Of a DNA stretch of 64,000 bases, positions 46,858 through 57,843 are shown one piece after another (position 1 is the stretch's first letter; every line of letters starts with the position of its first letter). The notes beneath the pieces were generated by a model, which worked only from the letters and a program-made list of their open reading frames with translations, made no database searches and was not told the DNA's origin. The translations under genes and the position numbers were made by a program. The stretch spans positions 22,616,456-22,680,455 of the forward strand of contig OX328110.1 in the NCBI GenBank assembly GCA_946811185.2, given 5' to 3'. Source of the stretch: Hippopus hippopus (Eukaryota > Mollusca > Bivalvia > Cardiida > Cardiidae).

Positions 46858-47496
46858 TCTGATATAGCACTGGCCAAAAAAGTCTAAAAACAAATGAGAA
46901 CGTGTTGTCTGAAAATGACCAAAGTTTTGTTGATACCCACAGCTTAAAAAAGGTTTATAATTGTTCTCTAACAGATATTGGAGGGAAACAATCTTTGCCC
47001 GGAAATGAAATTAAAAAAAAAAAAAATTCTATAGTGAAACAGTAGGCCTACTCTGAGCTTAGCCTATTGAACTGAATTTTCTGACTGATGAATAAATGCA
47101 TTTGATATTTTTAAAGTCCAATTAATGCAACTTCATATCGGTTTTGACCAGAATACCTGTATACCTTTAACAAAATATTGGACAACGTGATCGATGATCA
47201 TACTGCAATTTCAATTCATGTCGCATCAAGTAAATAGTTCAATCAAAATTAGCTATTCTCTGGTATCAAAGGCCTATCTTAGTTCAGATGAAATCATTTG
47301 TTTATAGTAACAAAAACAAAAACAACAACAGGACAAGTATTATTTGCCTTCGATAACATTAACCAATAGTGTTGTAAATTTAGATAGCCTGCTTAAACGA
47401 TTAATGTTTAACGACCAAACATTGAATTTCATGATTATTTCTAAACTTTAAATAATCATACGAAGACGATAGCAGCCCAAGATCAAATCCCACGGA

Positions 47497-47648
47497 TGTC
47501 CAAGATTTTCTGAACTTGAAAGTAACGAAACTTCTGATTGGCTAAACCATTTGGTTTAGCCATTCAGAAGTTTTGTTACTTTTACATTAAAAAATTCTGC
47601 AGATTAAGACTGAGAACATTCTTAGGAATGGTTGGTGAATACGGACCC
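47497..47648. mobile_element. MITE-E, left end lost, upstream of the neuroligin-like exon
   Basis: Centre CTGATTGGCTAAACCATTTG then GTTTAGCCATTCAG; right end AGGAATGGTTGGTGAATACG. It ends about 135 bp before the possible splice acceptor. Confidence 0.83.
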
Positions 47649-47782
47649 AGATATGCGTGACATCAGTATAATTCTGTAACTTAAATGCAGGGTGACGTCC
47701 TATTCCGAGAATAAAGTAAAACATTGAAACAACGCAACTCAATGAGCATATCTTTACTTTTACTGACTTTATTAACTTCTAG

Positions 47783-48344
47783 TTCCAGTTCTTAGTAGGC
47801 CTACATAAACTAGAACAGTTGAACGCAGTTGAACAGCTGAATGCTAATGTGATTTACATGTGTGGTTCAATGGATGTACCTACAATGTGGTTTCAAGCGG
47901 TGGTGCTCTTTGTATTTGTGACTTTAACTTGTGTTATGGCCAGTGACTGGCCACTAGATGACACTCCTAGACTACAGAAATTAGGCTTCGGAAAAGCTGT
48001 GAATATGAATCATACAAGAATATGGGGTATTGAGGTACGTTTTCATACTCGAATTGTGTCCTCCAGAAACGCAAGCAAAGTCAACGAATATAAAGGAATT
48101 CAGTATAGCCTTGTTGAATGGAGTTCGTACAAGTTTAGATTCATGCGGGCTAAGAACCCGGTTCGAGCTGCTTCTCATGTTATTCATGCCGACAGATTTA
48201 AGCCTGTGTGTCCACAGTTAAACGAATTCTTTTTCCGAAGTGTTCCTGAATCATTATTACAACGACGGAAGGAAATAGCATCATTTACACAAAGCCAGTC
48301 TGAGGATTGTTTATGGCTTAATCTATATGTTCCGGAAGAAAAAG
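47783..48344 (+). CDS. Neuroligin-like (carboxylesterase-fold) N-terminal coding exon, partial gene
   Basis: Seen: the first in-frame ATG is at 47858, after an in-frame stop at 47780, and opens 162 codons plus one base. Residues about 10-28 form a hydrophobic signal peptide (MWFQAVVLFVFVTLTCVMA) with likely cleavage before SDWP. Residues 75-83 (VNEYKGIQY) match the esterase GIPYA region, 93-96 are RFM, 111-120 are ADRFKPVCPQ, and 148-159 (SEDCLWLNLYVP) match the type-B carboxylesterase signature 2. Cys118 and Cys151 fit the family's first conserved disulfide. Known: ADRF-PVCPQ, then a spacer, then SEDCL-LN-YVP, is typical of neuroligins, which are synaptic adhesion proteins with a catalytically dead esterase fold. 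The exon ends AAAAG|GTATTG, a phase-1 donor; TTAACTTCTAG just before 47783 could be the acceptor, so the coding start is 47858 and the bases before it are 5' UTR. Odd: the usual GIPYA-x-PP prolines are absent. The rest of the esterase domain, transmembrane segment and tail are not in the window. It could instead be another non-catalytic cholinesterase-like adhesion protein. Confidence 0.82.
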
Positions 48345-48350
48345 GTATTG
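48345..48350 (+). other. 5' splice donor of the neuroligin-like exon
   Basis: GTATTG directly follows AAAAG. Reading through it gives a Val/Leu/Phe-rich tail and then a stop near 48385, which does not resemble the family. Splicing here leaves codon phase 1. Confidence 0.7.
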
Positions 48351-48439
48351 TTCTTGTTTTATTCTACTTTTTACCTATATCCTGACTAGAGGGATGTCAC
48401 AAGTTCTTTTTATATCTTTACAACACAATTCAATTTTGA

Positions 48440-48625
48440 ACGACGTTGATGAAAAGGTTTTACGAAATCATTTGGGAAAAGCAGAAAATGGTGGTGACCA
48501 GAATTTTCTCTCTTTTCCCCCGCACATTCAAAAAGGAGTTTCATTATCTGAGCCTCATCCATAGGTCGTCTTGAAATACTTTCAATTTGAACAAGTGCAT
48601 GATTGTTTCATCTGGTAAAGTTCGA
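48440..48625 (-). mobile_element. Degenerate MITE-D just inside the presumed intron
   Basis: CATTTGGGAAAAGCAGAAAA, then ATTTTCTCTCTTTTCCCCC, and ATTGTTTCATCTGGTAAAG. It lies about 95 bp downstream of the neuroligin-like exon's donor. Confidence 0.72.
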
Positions 48626-49098
48626 GTCTAATTCAGATTGCAAATCTGTGCAGTGTCATCTTGATCTGCTCCATTCATATCCAGACCATTCTTAATCTTA
48701 TGTTATCACACCCATTTTGTATAAGTCTCCGAATCTTGAGTAAATTTGGAATCGGTGGATTAGTCAATTCGGCAAGACCAAAGTTTTATTTATTATCAAT
48801 ATTGTACAGTGATTGTAAACTCTTGTCAGCCGTTTTGATTAAGGAGGAAATACATGAAACAAACTCGAAATTAGATTGGTCTTTAATGCCACAGGTCTTG
48901 TTTTTTTTTCCGAAACATTTCAAGATTAAAGTGTCCATGATGTGCATATTGTGTTACAGATATTTATTGGCAAAGGTTATCTTATCGTTAAATGCAAATA
49001 TTCTGTATAGAGCCATAAAACACACTGTGAACTACAGCAGCAACAACACAAAATATTCCCTGCTACTTTATCCCATGGGCTTCGTTTTGCATAAGAAC

Positions 49099-49222
49099 TT
49101 AAAGTCTCAACCCTTAGGCTACTAGGTGCGACACAATGCACTTTCTGCAGCTTCTGAACAACAATGTCAGACTGCACGGAACATAGGCTTACAGTCCGAT
49201 ATTGTTGTACACTGTCAGGTAC
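49099..49222 (+). mobile_element. Degenerate MITE-C
   Basis: CAACCCTTAGGCTACTAGGT start. The centre has lost most of the outer arm (TCAGACTGCACGGAACATAG GCTTACAGTCCGA). Confidence 0.65.
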
Positions 49223-49487
49223 AGTAAGATTTTCCAGCATGGAGGATTTCGAAGTCGCAGTGGTATGCGTTTTACTGTCTTGGATCTTTTCTTTTAATCA
49301 TATTAACAGTTTTAGGGCTAAGTTTTCTCGTGTTTGTATTCTGTTATGGAGGCAATGTCTGAAGGAACACAGTGCTGTGTTCCATGAGTCATCAAATAAT
49401 TTGAAAACTTCCTTATTTTTTTCTCTGTTTTTATCGTCAATGGATAGTTGTGAAAGGATTGATTATTAAGCTAATTCGAGAGAAAAT

Positions 49488-49686
49488 GGCTCGCAACACG
49501 CGAAAAGAGGCCTTCGGACATTTGCGTAAAGTGTCATATCGGATCAGCCTGCGCACTCCGCGCAGGCTAATCCGAAGCGACACTTTCCGTTTTTATGTAA
49601 TTCTCTGTTTCACGCAGGTCTTCTGTAGGAAAAAATCTAATGTAGTCGTAAAGTGTCCGAATGCCCCTTTTCACGTGTTGCAGGCC
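49488..49686 (+). mobile_element. MITE-B copy 7, second hairpin deleted
   Basis: The left half is normal. The sequence then passes from GTCGTAAAGTG straight to TCCGAATGCCCC, losing the whole second hairpin (about 60 bp), probably by slippage between the short repeats at its base. Directly after it lies a scrap of a MITE-A right end (CCCCTTTTGCCAGAG). Confidence 0.88.
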
Positions 49687-50692
49687 ATTAATCCCCTTTT
49701 GCCAGAGTGCGGCAGATATGGTCGAATCCCATAAGTATGTTAATTGCTATTAGTTACTCCTTTTTCCTCGGTTTTTAAGAAATGTATAATTTATGGGAGA
49801 GAACAATAAAGACGTAGAGGGTTACTTATTCAAATAAAAAGAATACGCTTTCTCGGTTGAAGAAGCCGCATTGTAGACGATGAAAACCAAAGAAAAAAAC
49901 TGACATATATGATAAAGCCGCATGTGATATTTTACGTTATGTCTATGTTTTCCAAACAAACTAAATCTCGTTCTCTCTAAGGAATACTTGAATTCGTTTT
50001 CCTTTCACCCTGTCACTATGGCAGCAAGAACTAGACGTCTTTAGCTGGTAACAACGCCAGGAATTTTTTATATAATATATTCAACAATGTTTAGAATAGT
50101 TCACGCGAAATCGGATGGTGTAGATCCAATATTGGACAGTGTTGATCTTATTCTTGTTTGCCCACGACACAAGACTGCTTTTCTTCAACAAGATTAATGT
50201 GAAATTCTAGATTTTTTTCGTATAACTAGCACCTTAATGTTTAAGGCAGATTGATTCGTCAGGTCTGCGTTCTCCTGCTGTCTCACTTTTAAGATGTCGG
50301 ACTTTTTCTGGTCCTGCGTACTATATAAGTTAAAATTGCATCTAAGATCCAGGACCTTGGTGTAGACCCTCACTCAATATCTTTCATTTAACGAGATTGT
50401 CTGTGGACAAAGTACTTCGGAGGCCCAGAGTGGTATTTAAGAAACCATCGAAACGTATGTATAAGCAAACAGTTGCAGTAATGTGTAGAAATGCGATTGA
50501 AAATAGCTGAAAAAGGCCACCCGATTTTTCCAGTTTCTTTTCTTTTAATCTAGGTTCTATATAAAAAAGTATGATTGCAGTTTGTGAATTTTCTGTGTAT
50601 TCTCTTCCCATTTCCTCCTTGAGACTAATCGTAATCAAATCCATCTTCACGGATCATTAATGTTATATTTCTGGATGTCTGTCCGGATGTTC

Positions 50693-50906
50693 CAACCCTT
50701 TCAGCATCAAAGGCGAAAACAGAGGCTTTTACGGACGGCATAGATCAAGATCAGACTGCGCAGAACGTGCAGTCTGATCTTGGATCTATACCGTCCGCTT
50801 CTTTAGTCAAATCTTAGATAAGAACAGTTCATTGTTTGAGCGGCTATTATTTTTAGCCGTCGGAAGAGATCGCGTTTATTTATTGTATTTGACGCTTAAA
50901 GAATTA
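50693..50906 (+). mobile_element. MITE-C2 copy
   Basis: CAACCCTTTCAGCATCAAAG start, GACGGCATAGATCAAGATCA and matching arm GATCTATACCGTCCGC; ends GACGCTTAAAGAATTA. The inner palindrome is that of MITE-C while both outer parts differ. Confidence 0.82.
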
Positions 50907-51211
50907 CATTAGTTTAGCCTTCTTTGCAATTATAATAGTAGAGCATTATCGTCAACTTCTGTCTGTACCGTACGAAGTTTAAGTTTGGCACTATAGGTGA
51001 TGATCTTTCAGAATTTCGGGCGTTAAAAAAATCGTTTTGAGAAAAAAGGAAAAGGTTTGTTAGCTGACTCATGCTGCCGCTATCACTATCAGAATTGCTG
51101 CTGATAGAAACGGATGTTAAATAATACCAAAAAGTGTTCATTAGTATAACTAAAATAATTATGTACTGCTCTGCATTATTATAGAATACGTGTAAAAAGT
51201 TTGATTTGCAT

Positions 51212-51472
51212 GGGCCATGCTCTATGAAAAGGGGAGCTTAATTCATCTGCGAAAAGTATCGACCCATGTCAGCCTGCGCAGTCCGTGCAGGCTGTCATGG
51301 TCCGATACTTTTTGCCATTTATAAATTTACTGCATGTCCAAGGAGGAACATTGTACCCCCAGACCTAGTCGATTGTTATTTAAAATGAAATTCATGGATC
51401 AATAACTATGCGATGACTTTGTATAATGCGTCAGGGAGGTGCATTACGCCCCCCTTTCTCAGAGTACGACTC
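51212..51472 (+). mobile_element. MITE-A copy in the region after the neuroligin-like exon
   Basis: GGGCCATGCTCTATG start, hairpin AGCCTGCGCAGTCCGTGCAG then GCT, right end CAGAGTACGACTC. Confidence 0.88.
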
Positions 51473-52011
51473 ATGTATTTTTGTCACATTAGTGAGTTTA
51501 AAGACAACTGCACTGGTTGTTATGGGGTAATATATCGATAGTTCGGCTACAAATTAGACAAGACACTATCTCGAATTATCGCATATTCGACCACCTAAAA
51601 CATAAAAACCATTGCTTCAACCACTTAAGAAGGAAACACCCCAGTAAATATGGAACACTTTCTATCTTCTATTTCTCTCTCCATTCCCTAGTTTTTGTTT
51701 TTTTTTTGGCTGTTGATGTCTTCATAAAAAGGTTCAGGCAAAAACAAAAGACTTCATAAACAATCTTTCATTTCCTTGAGAATGACGGAAATGCGACGAC
51801 TGGCGACAGAAACTATACCTGTTGGTTCATAAAACAAGATCGAGCGAGATTAAGGAATGCTTATTTGTGTGTATGCGAAGGGATGAAAAGACCTTTGTAA
51901 CTCCGTAATCCTCATAATGATATTTTGTAACCCATCTACACCCTACCCCCATTTACTTACTTGTTCTCTCTAATGGCTTATGTGAATTATCAGTTTTCAA
52001 CATCATTATGT

Positions 52012-52268
52012 AAATACTTTGGCAAACCAGGGTTTAATGTATCTTTTTGATGCATTATACTAAGCAAGTCACACATAATTAGGAATCCATAAAAATCCAC
52101 CCTGTCTAACAAGCGACTGGTTCTTGTGGTAGACTGGTTATTAGACATACAGAAATGTAACCGATAACAAAAAGTTTCGGCCAAGGTCAGCCTGCGCGGA
52201 TTGCGCAGGCTGACCTTGGACAATACTTTTTGCAAATGCACTAAACCCCTTTTCACAGAGCGTGGCTC
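52012..52268 (-). mobile_element. MITE-A copy
   Basis: The left end is damaged (TGGCAAACCAGGGTTTAATG). Good hairpin CAGCCTGCGCGGATTGCGCA then GGCTGACC. Right end CACAGAGCGTGGCTC. Confidence 0.85.
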
Positions 52269-52976
52269 AGATATGATTCATAGGCCCCATTATAGACGTT
52301 CGATTTATTCTATACATATCGCTTTAAAATCAAGTCACATACACCAATTTCCTACAAAAAGTGCATTTGCATACATGATTACCTTGGAAACAGCTGATAT
52401 ATTCACTTTTTTCTGACAAGTTCGATATTCAACAAGCCCATTCCAAGCAATGTAAGCATAAATTCTTTATTGAAAATCTTTCTAAGCATGCACATATAGA
52501 TTGTCGCGATTGAGTTTTTCAAGTCTAAGACGTTTTCCTTCAAAAGCACGCACTTAAGAACGTACAAATCGAAAATTAGTTTACGCGTGGTGTACATTCC
52601 AATCTTGATCTACAATGTCCATAAATGTTATTGTAAATCTGGATAACCAACGACCTGTTGAATAAGACAAGGATCAGAGAGCTAGAAAATACAGTAATTG
52701 CATCGTTTATTTTCTCTCCAAATGAAATCTGGAAAAAAAAATCTCGCTATACAGTAATTGGATGTCAAAAATTGTACAAAAAATGTCTTTCTAGAATTGT
52801 CAAGTCATTTATGCTGACGAGACATTATTTCGACAAGAAATTCAGTGTTAAATTATTTTACGATTTGCTAGAAAACATTGATCTTTTATTACCCTCGGGA
52901 GGATGCCCGTAGTTCACATAAAATCAAAGTTTCTCTCTATCGCTATCGGTGAAATCCACCATTGTGATTTGTACCC

Positions 52977-53205
52977 TTAATTCTTTACCAAACGAAAAAA
53001 TTGTAGACTGATCCAAGTTGAAAGCGTTTACAGAAGGCAGACTAAAGTAGGCTCAAATGATGAGATTTGTCTCTGAAAGGGTAGAGTACACTGTGGGAAA
53101 GGGAGAAAATGCTGGTGACTAGCATTTTCTCCTTTTCCTCCAACGTTTTCAGAAATCTTTATTTTTTTCAGAGTCATTCAAACTTAGGAATGTGTGGTAA
53201 ATGAG
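52977..53205 (+). mobile_element. MITE-D copy
   Basis: TTAATTCTTTACCAAACGAA start. Centre GTGGGAAAGGGAGAAAATGC with its complement. The right end is GTGTGGTAAATGAGT. Confidence 0.85.
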
Positions 53206-53254
53206 TCCGATGTGTCACCACCTAAAAGAATAAAATTATTGAAAACCTTGTGAA

Positions 53255-53388
53255 CAGCAACGTGCAGTCTAATCTTTGATCTATACACTGTCCGATATGG
53301 TATTTTCTTAAGGTGAAAACAACTTTGTAACGGCAACATATGGGTTTCTAACCATTTTGTTGCACCCATTTAGCACCTTAAGGGTTAA
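53255..53388 (+). mobile_element. Right half of a MITE-C
   Basis: CAACGTGCAGTCTAATCTTT, then ACTGTCCGATATGGTATTTT, ending CCTTAAGGGTTAA. The left half is absent. Confidence 0.75.
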
Positions 53389-53591
53389 CAAAGCCAAGTA
53401 AAGACAGATATCCATGAATATGGTTTATTTCCGTGGTAATCTCTTTGATAGGCATGTTTGATGTACGTGTACAAATAGTGGAATTTCTACATACCTGCTG
53501 AATTTTGTAATAATTAATATGTCTTCATTGTTTTACTGAAAACCTAGTCTCGACTAGTAACCGGCAAAGATTTTACATGGTAATTGGCGCT

Positions 53592-53594
<3 letters not shown>

Positions 53595-53631
<37 letters not shown>
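53595..53631. repeat. (AG)n microsatellite
   Basis: About 18 uninterrupted AG units. Confidence 0.97.
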
Positions 53632-53633
<2 letters not shown>

Positions 53634-54129
53634 GGACATCATGTATCTTGCTGAAGTAGAAATTAGACGATTAACATCAAAGTATCGTGATATAAAGATG
53701 TAAGAGAATCATGGAGCTACAAGAATTTGATAAATCTTGCAACCAATTTTCACAATGCCTAAAATGCTTTTGATCGGCGGGTATATAACTTTGTAAGTAT
53801 TTCAGACTCGCCTAATTCGTTTGACAGTGTCAAAAGACTAAATGCTTTTTTTTCAATTGCACCAGGTTGTATATTGCATTTTGTCTGATAAGATCCAGTA
53901 CCAACTGGTCCAAGCTAATGAATGGGAGATTCAGAGATTTTATGGTCTTTATATTAGAGACCGAAATCCCAGGATAATTACCCATCGTCCAGTAAAAAGA
54001 GATGTTACAGACGTATAATAATTTTCAATCTATCAATTGGGCGCTATTTGTGATCGCTGCACCCTTGCTCCGCTTTGGCAATTCCTGTGTGTTCTTTGAA
54101 ATGGTTAGGGGTTTGGTTTCAGGTCAGTA

Positions 54130-54326
54130 TTAACTCTTTACCAAACGGCAGCTTTTTGGAACCATTTGAAGGCAACGAATTACAGATGGGTCAAACTATT
54201 CTATTTGTCTTTGATATCGTACAAAACATCGTGGGAAAAGAAGGAGGAATAGCTGGTAACTACAAGGATTCCGTAAGGTTTCTGCTCGAAGGTAGTTCAA
54301 ACCCGGAATTGTGTAGTAAAGAATAA
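54130..54326 (+). mobile_element. MITE-D copy with ruined centre
   Basis: TTAACTCTTTACCAAACGGC start and GAATTGTGTAGTAAAGAATA end. The second palindrome arm is lost (GTGGGAAAAGAAGGAGGAAT AGCTGGTAACTAC). Confidence 0.8.
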
Positions 54327-54334
54327 AGATAAAG

Positions 54335-54594
54335 GAGTCATGCTCTGTGAAAAGGGGGCTTATTTGCATTTGTGAAAAGTATCGACCCAGGTCAGCCTGC
54401 GCAATCCGCGCAGGCTGACCAGGGCCGAAACTTTTCGCTATTAATCGATTTTCTGTATGATCAAGGACCATTCTACCTCATGACAAAGTCGGTTGTTAAA
54501 AAATGCCTGTTATGGATCCCTAATTATGGGATGGCTTAATAGGTATAATGGATCAAGGAGATGCATTAAGCCCCCTTTTGCCAGAGCATGGCTC
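54335..54594 (+). mobile_element. MITE-A copy (260 bp)
   Basis: Flanks AAAG and AAAT differ by one base. The hairpin is nearly perfect (CAGCCTGCGCAATCCGCGCA then GGCTGACC). It directly follows a MITE-D (54130-54326). Confidence 0.9.
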
Positions 54595-54682
54595 AAATAC
54601 ATTTTGAAGCTGGATTTATTAAAACTTTATTTAAAAGGGTATGCGAGGTATAGTGATACATCTATTGCATTGCAATCCAAAT

Positions 54683-54909
54683 AAGCAACACTCTTAGGAA
54701 TAAGGCTTTACTGCATCTTCGTGGTGCATTATACCAAGCAACACATAGTGTAACTATGGATTTATAAAATCCAATTTGTCAAACAACCATTTGAATCATG
54801 AGGTAGAATTATCCTTGGACATCCATAAAATTTACAAATAGGAAAAAGTTTTGACATGGTTTGATACTTTTTGTAGGTGCATGAAAACGCGTTCCCGCAG
54901 AGCATGACC
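54683..54909 (-). mobile_element. Degenerate MITE-A lacking the hairpin core
   Basis: Recognisable by GTGCATTATACCAAGCAACA, TCATGAGGTAGAATTATCC and the ending AGAGCATGACC|ATTT. The hairpin collapsed to TTTTGACATGGTTTGATAC, a clean loss of the GC-rich core. Confidence 0.78.
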
Positions 54910-55627
54910 ATTTAATAACTGGAGTTACCTGTCGAAGGAATATTGTGCGAAATAACACCCTGTCGCCTTATAGCTTTAATATCTTCATATTTATAACCCG
55001 CATAATGGAATTCCCTAAATAAAAGATGAATAAGTAGATAAATAAATAGGTAAATGAATAATGTTCTTTTTTTTTTCTGACAAAAAATCCATTTTTCTCA
55101 TTCAGGGCTCTAAAACATCAATCCTATGCCACTTAGAAAATAGCAGAATTTAGCGCCAAGAAAAATTTATGTTCTTTAGAAATTTACACTGTCTTAATGG
55201 TCTACTGTAAAGAAGTAGTTAAGTAATGGATACATATTAGGTTAGAACATGTAAAGTTCTTAAAAGATTTACAAAAAGGAAAGGTTACAAGTTTCGTGGC
55301 GCGCACTAAATGTTATATTATTCCTGATAAATTGTTTAGAGGGTATCTGTCATTGAACCTACAACAGAAGCAATTGGTTATTTTGTACTCTATTATATAA
55401 CGAGCCTCTGCTGTTGAGATATTTGGAACCGTTTCATTCTGAGAACGCTTTCATGTAATTTTTGACATTGTATAGATAAAGATATGACTGCACGAAATGT
55501 GAAGTCCTTGAAGAGTCTACACTGTGTGATATCCTTGGAAACACATCATTAAGAAAGATTTAGCTTTGAATGTCCTAATTCATTTCTCATTTATAAGAAA
55601 GACACATAAATGCCACATTCTTAGCGC

Positions 55628-55823
55628 GTAACCCTTTCGGCGTCATAGGCGAAAACAGGAACTTTTGCGGACGGCATAGATCAAGATCAGTCTGCACAAA
55701 CGTTGGATCTTTACCGCCCGCTTGTTTACTAAAGCCACGAGACATAAATCTTTCAGAGTCTAAGTGGATTCTATTGTATATCGTCGACAAGGATCGGTTT
55801 ATATATTTGGTGCTGAAAGAGTA
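55628..55823 (+). mobile_element. MITE-C2 copy
   Basis: GTAACCCTTTCGGCGTCATA to GGTGCTGAAAGAGTAAC. One palindrome arm is partly deleted (CACAAACGTTGGATCTTTAC). Confidence 0.82.
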
Positions 55824-55844
55824 ACCAGTATTAGTGTTAATGTT

Positions 55845-56005
55845 CTATAACACAATCCCATGTTTTCACAACGCTAGGGAGGAAAACTTACTCAAACATG
55901 GTTGGAAAAGATGAAAATAGTGTTTCCCCAAAAGGGTTTTCTATGATTTCAAGACAAATAACAGCATCTGAGCCATACCATGATTTGTCGTCTGGAAGTT
56001 CTATT
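55845..56005 (-). mobile_element. Degenerate MITE-D
   Basis: TAACACAATCCCATG, GGTTGGAAAAGATGAAAATA and TTGTCGTCTGGAAG are diverged MITE-D blocks. Confidence 0.6.
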
Positions 56006-56016
56006 TATTCTTAAGC

Positions 56017-56206
56017 GCGACTGAAAGACCTTTGGCGGACAGTGTAGATCAAGATCAGACTGCACAGAACGTGCAGTCTGATCTTGGATCTACACTGTCC
56101 GATAAGGAGATATTTTTCCCCAAAAATACCGTTGAATGAGGAAAATCTTGGTTTTTACTATCGCCTTGAAAGTTTCTTTTAACCTATTCAGCAGGATAAG
56201 GGTTAA
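56017..56206 (+). mobile_element. MITE-C copy, left terminus shortened
   Basis: Starts TCTTAAGCGCGACTGAAAGA. Perfect central palindrome (GACTGCACAGAACGTGCAGT then C). Ends GGATAAGGGTTAA, directly followed by a SINE-1. Confidence 0.87.
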
Positions 56207-56214
56207 GGTTGGTT

Positions 56215-56478
56215 TTGTTTGTATTGGAGTTTAATGCCATTTTAATAGTTAAGGTCATATCATGGCGGTCAGTGACCCATCTATATGTTTCCTGGCTTTC
56301 TCACACCAGTACTGACACAACTTTCTTTCCAAAGCCACTGACCACTTTTCTCACATGCATCAGAGGTGAGAGGTGAAAAATCGCCGGAAAGAAAGTTCGC
56401 CGCAAGCGGGTATCGAACCTGCAACCTCCAGGTAACGAGTCAGATACGCTAACCATTGAGCTACCCGGCCAGGCGGGT
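56215..56478 (-). mobile_element. SINE-1 copy 2, tRNA-headed
   Basis: Minus-strand A box GTAGCTCAATGGTT (56450-56463) and B box GGTTCGATACCC (56408-56419). Same body as the copy at 41897. It lies directly after a MITE-C. Confidence 0.83.
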
Positions 56479-56884
56479 TAAGGTTGACGTGTCTAAACTT
56501 TTGACGTTTGGTAATGTATTGATCTTATAGAAACATCAGAAATGCTTCAAAGAAATAATTGTAGAGTGCGGGGAAGAGTCATAACTGACTATCCCTGTTT
56601 CCTTAACTATTTCCAGCGCCAAATATGTAAATTCGACCTCTGTCGGCGGCGTAAAATACAACCAACTGAAACTCAGATATAATAAACATGTAGTTATAGG
56701 TTTGACTAAACAAGAGGACGGTTGGGATGCACGATTTTACTGCAAGTTCTGTCTAGTCTGATCTTGATCTATACCTTCCGCAAAAAACTGCTTTCGTCTA
56801 CTGTTTGTTTGCAAAGAACTAGGGTTGACCATTTTCAACAGACAGTTACATTCTAATGTCCCTGAAGTTGCAGTCTTGTGATAG

Positions 56885-57010
56885 AATAGAAGACATTGGG
56901 AGAAAAGGAGAAAATGCTGGTTTCCAGCATTTTCTCCTTTTCCCACAATGTTTTCAAAAGGCTTCTTTCACAGGGTCGTTAAAAGTCGGCTTTGTGTGGT
57001 AAAGGGTTGA
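56885..57010 (+). mobile_element. Right half of a MITE-D
   Basis: Perfect centre (GAGAAAATGCTGGTTTCCAG then CATTTTCTC) to GTGTGGTAAAGGGTTGA. The left third is missing; it joins a scrap of MITE-C2 palindrome at about 56750-56785. Confidence 0.8.
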
Positions 57011-57529
57011 CTTCAATAAATAGTGGCCATAGCTCGTGCAATGCTTATTCTGGGTAATTTCGGCATTTCCAACAATGTTTACATAATTTTCTCTATACCT
57101 ATTCAAGTTTAACGAAAGGTTTTTCATTTGAAGTTATTTTGATGATAGTATCCATAATGTGCTCAAAATATAGTTTTGAAGCTAATCAAAAGACGACCGT
57201 AAGTAGAGTTGTTCGTTTTCCCCTTAATATTTTATAATAGCTTAATTTATGTCCACGTCACGTAGATTCCTTGGTTATTTACATGCCATTTGACGACAAG
57301 AACCTATTATACTTCAAGGATGTGTCCACTGATGGGGACTGGACTTGAAAAGAAACCAAGAGAAAAGCCAAACAAAAACAAAATTTCGTACTTACTACCA
57401 TAAGCATGTTGGGAATGCACAATATGCTGTTAATGCGGTTGTCATTTGTTGTGCTATGTAACATGTGATACTTTTTACGTCACGACTTTGGAATTTATGC
57501 AGCCCATTTAACGCCTGTAAGTTGTGAGG

Positions 57530-57531
<2 letters not shown>

Positions 57532-57579
<48 letters not shown>
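57532..57579. repeat. (GT)n microsatellite
   Basis: About 24 GT units with one interruption near the start; on the minus strand it produces spurious His-Thr frames. Confidence 0.97.
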
Positions 57580-57580
<1 letters not shown>

Positions 57581-57720
57581 ACCCTGTAACACACACAGTA
57601 TTGCACAAATCTGCGCGAAAATCGCTCTGCATTATTAACACCGTTCAGAGCTTCACTTTGGTGTAGTGTTGGGAACGGTAACTTCATTAAGCCTACTTTA
57701 TATATTTTGCTGAACTTTAC

Positions 57721-57843
57721 TTTAACCAATCTTTAAACCATTTGGTTTATCCAATCAGAAGTTGTGTTACTTTCAAATTTAGAAAAAAAATCTTGAAGAG
57801 AAGACTAAGGATGTTTTTAAGAATGGTTGATGAATACGAATCC
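57721..57843. mobile_element. Right two-thirds of a MITE-E
   Basis: TTTAAACCATTTGGTTTATC, CAATCAGAAGTTGTGTTACT and GAATGGTTGATGAATACG. The left arm is truncated. Confidence 0.8.

Noticed and set aside
48661..49125. 154-codon open frame downstream of the neuroligin-like exon
   Set aside because: No esterase motifs, does not continue the exon in phase, and overlaps a degenerate MITE-C.
56405..56465. Minus-strand tRNA gene
   Set aside because: Head of a SINE-1 copy, same body as at 41897.
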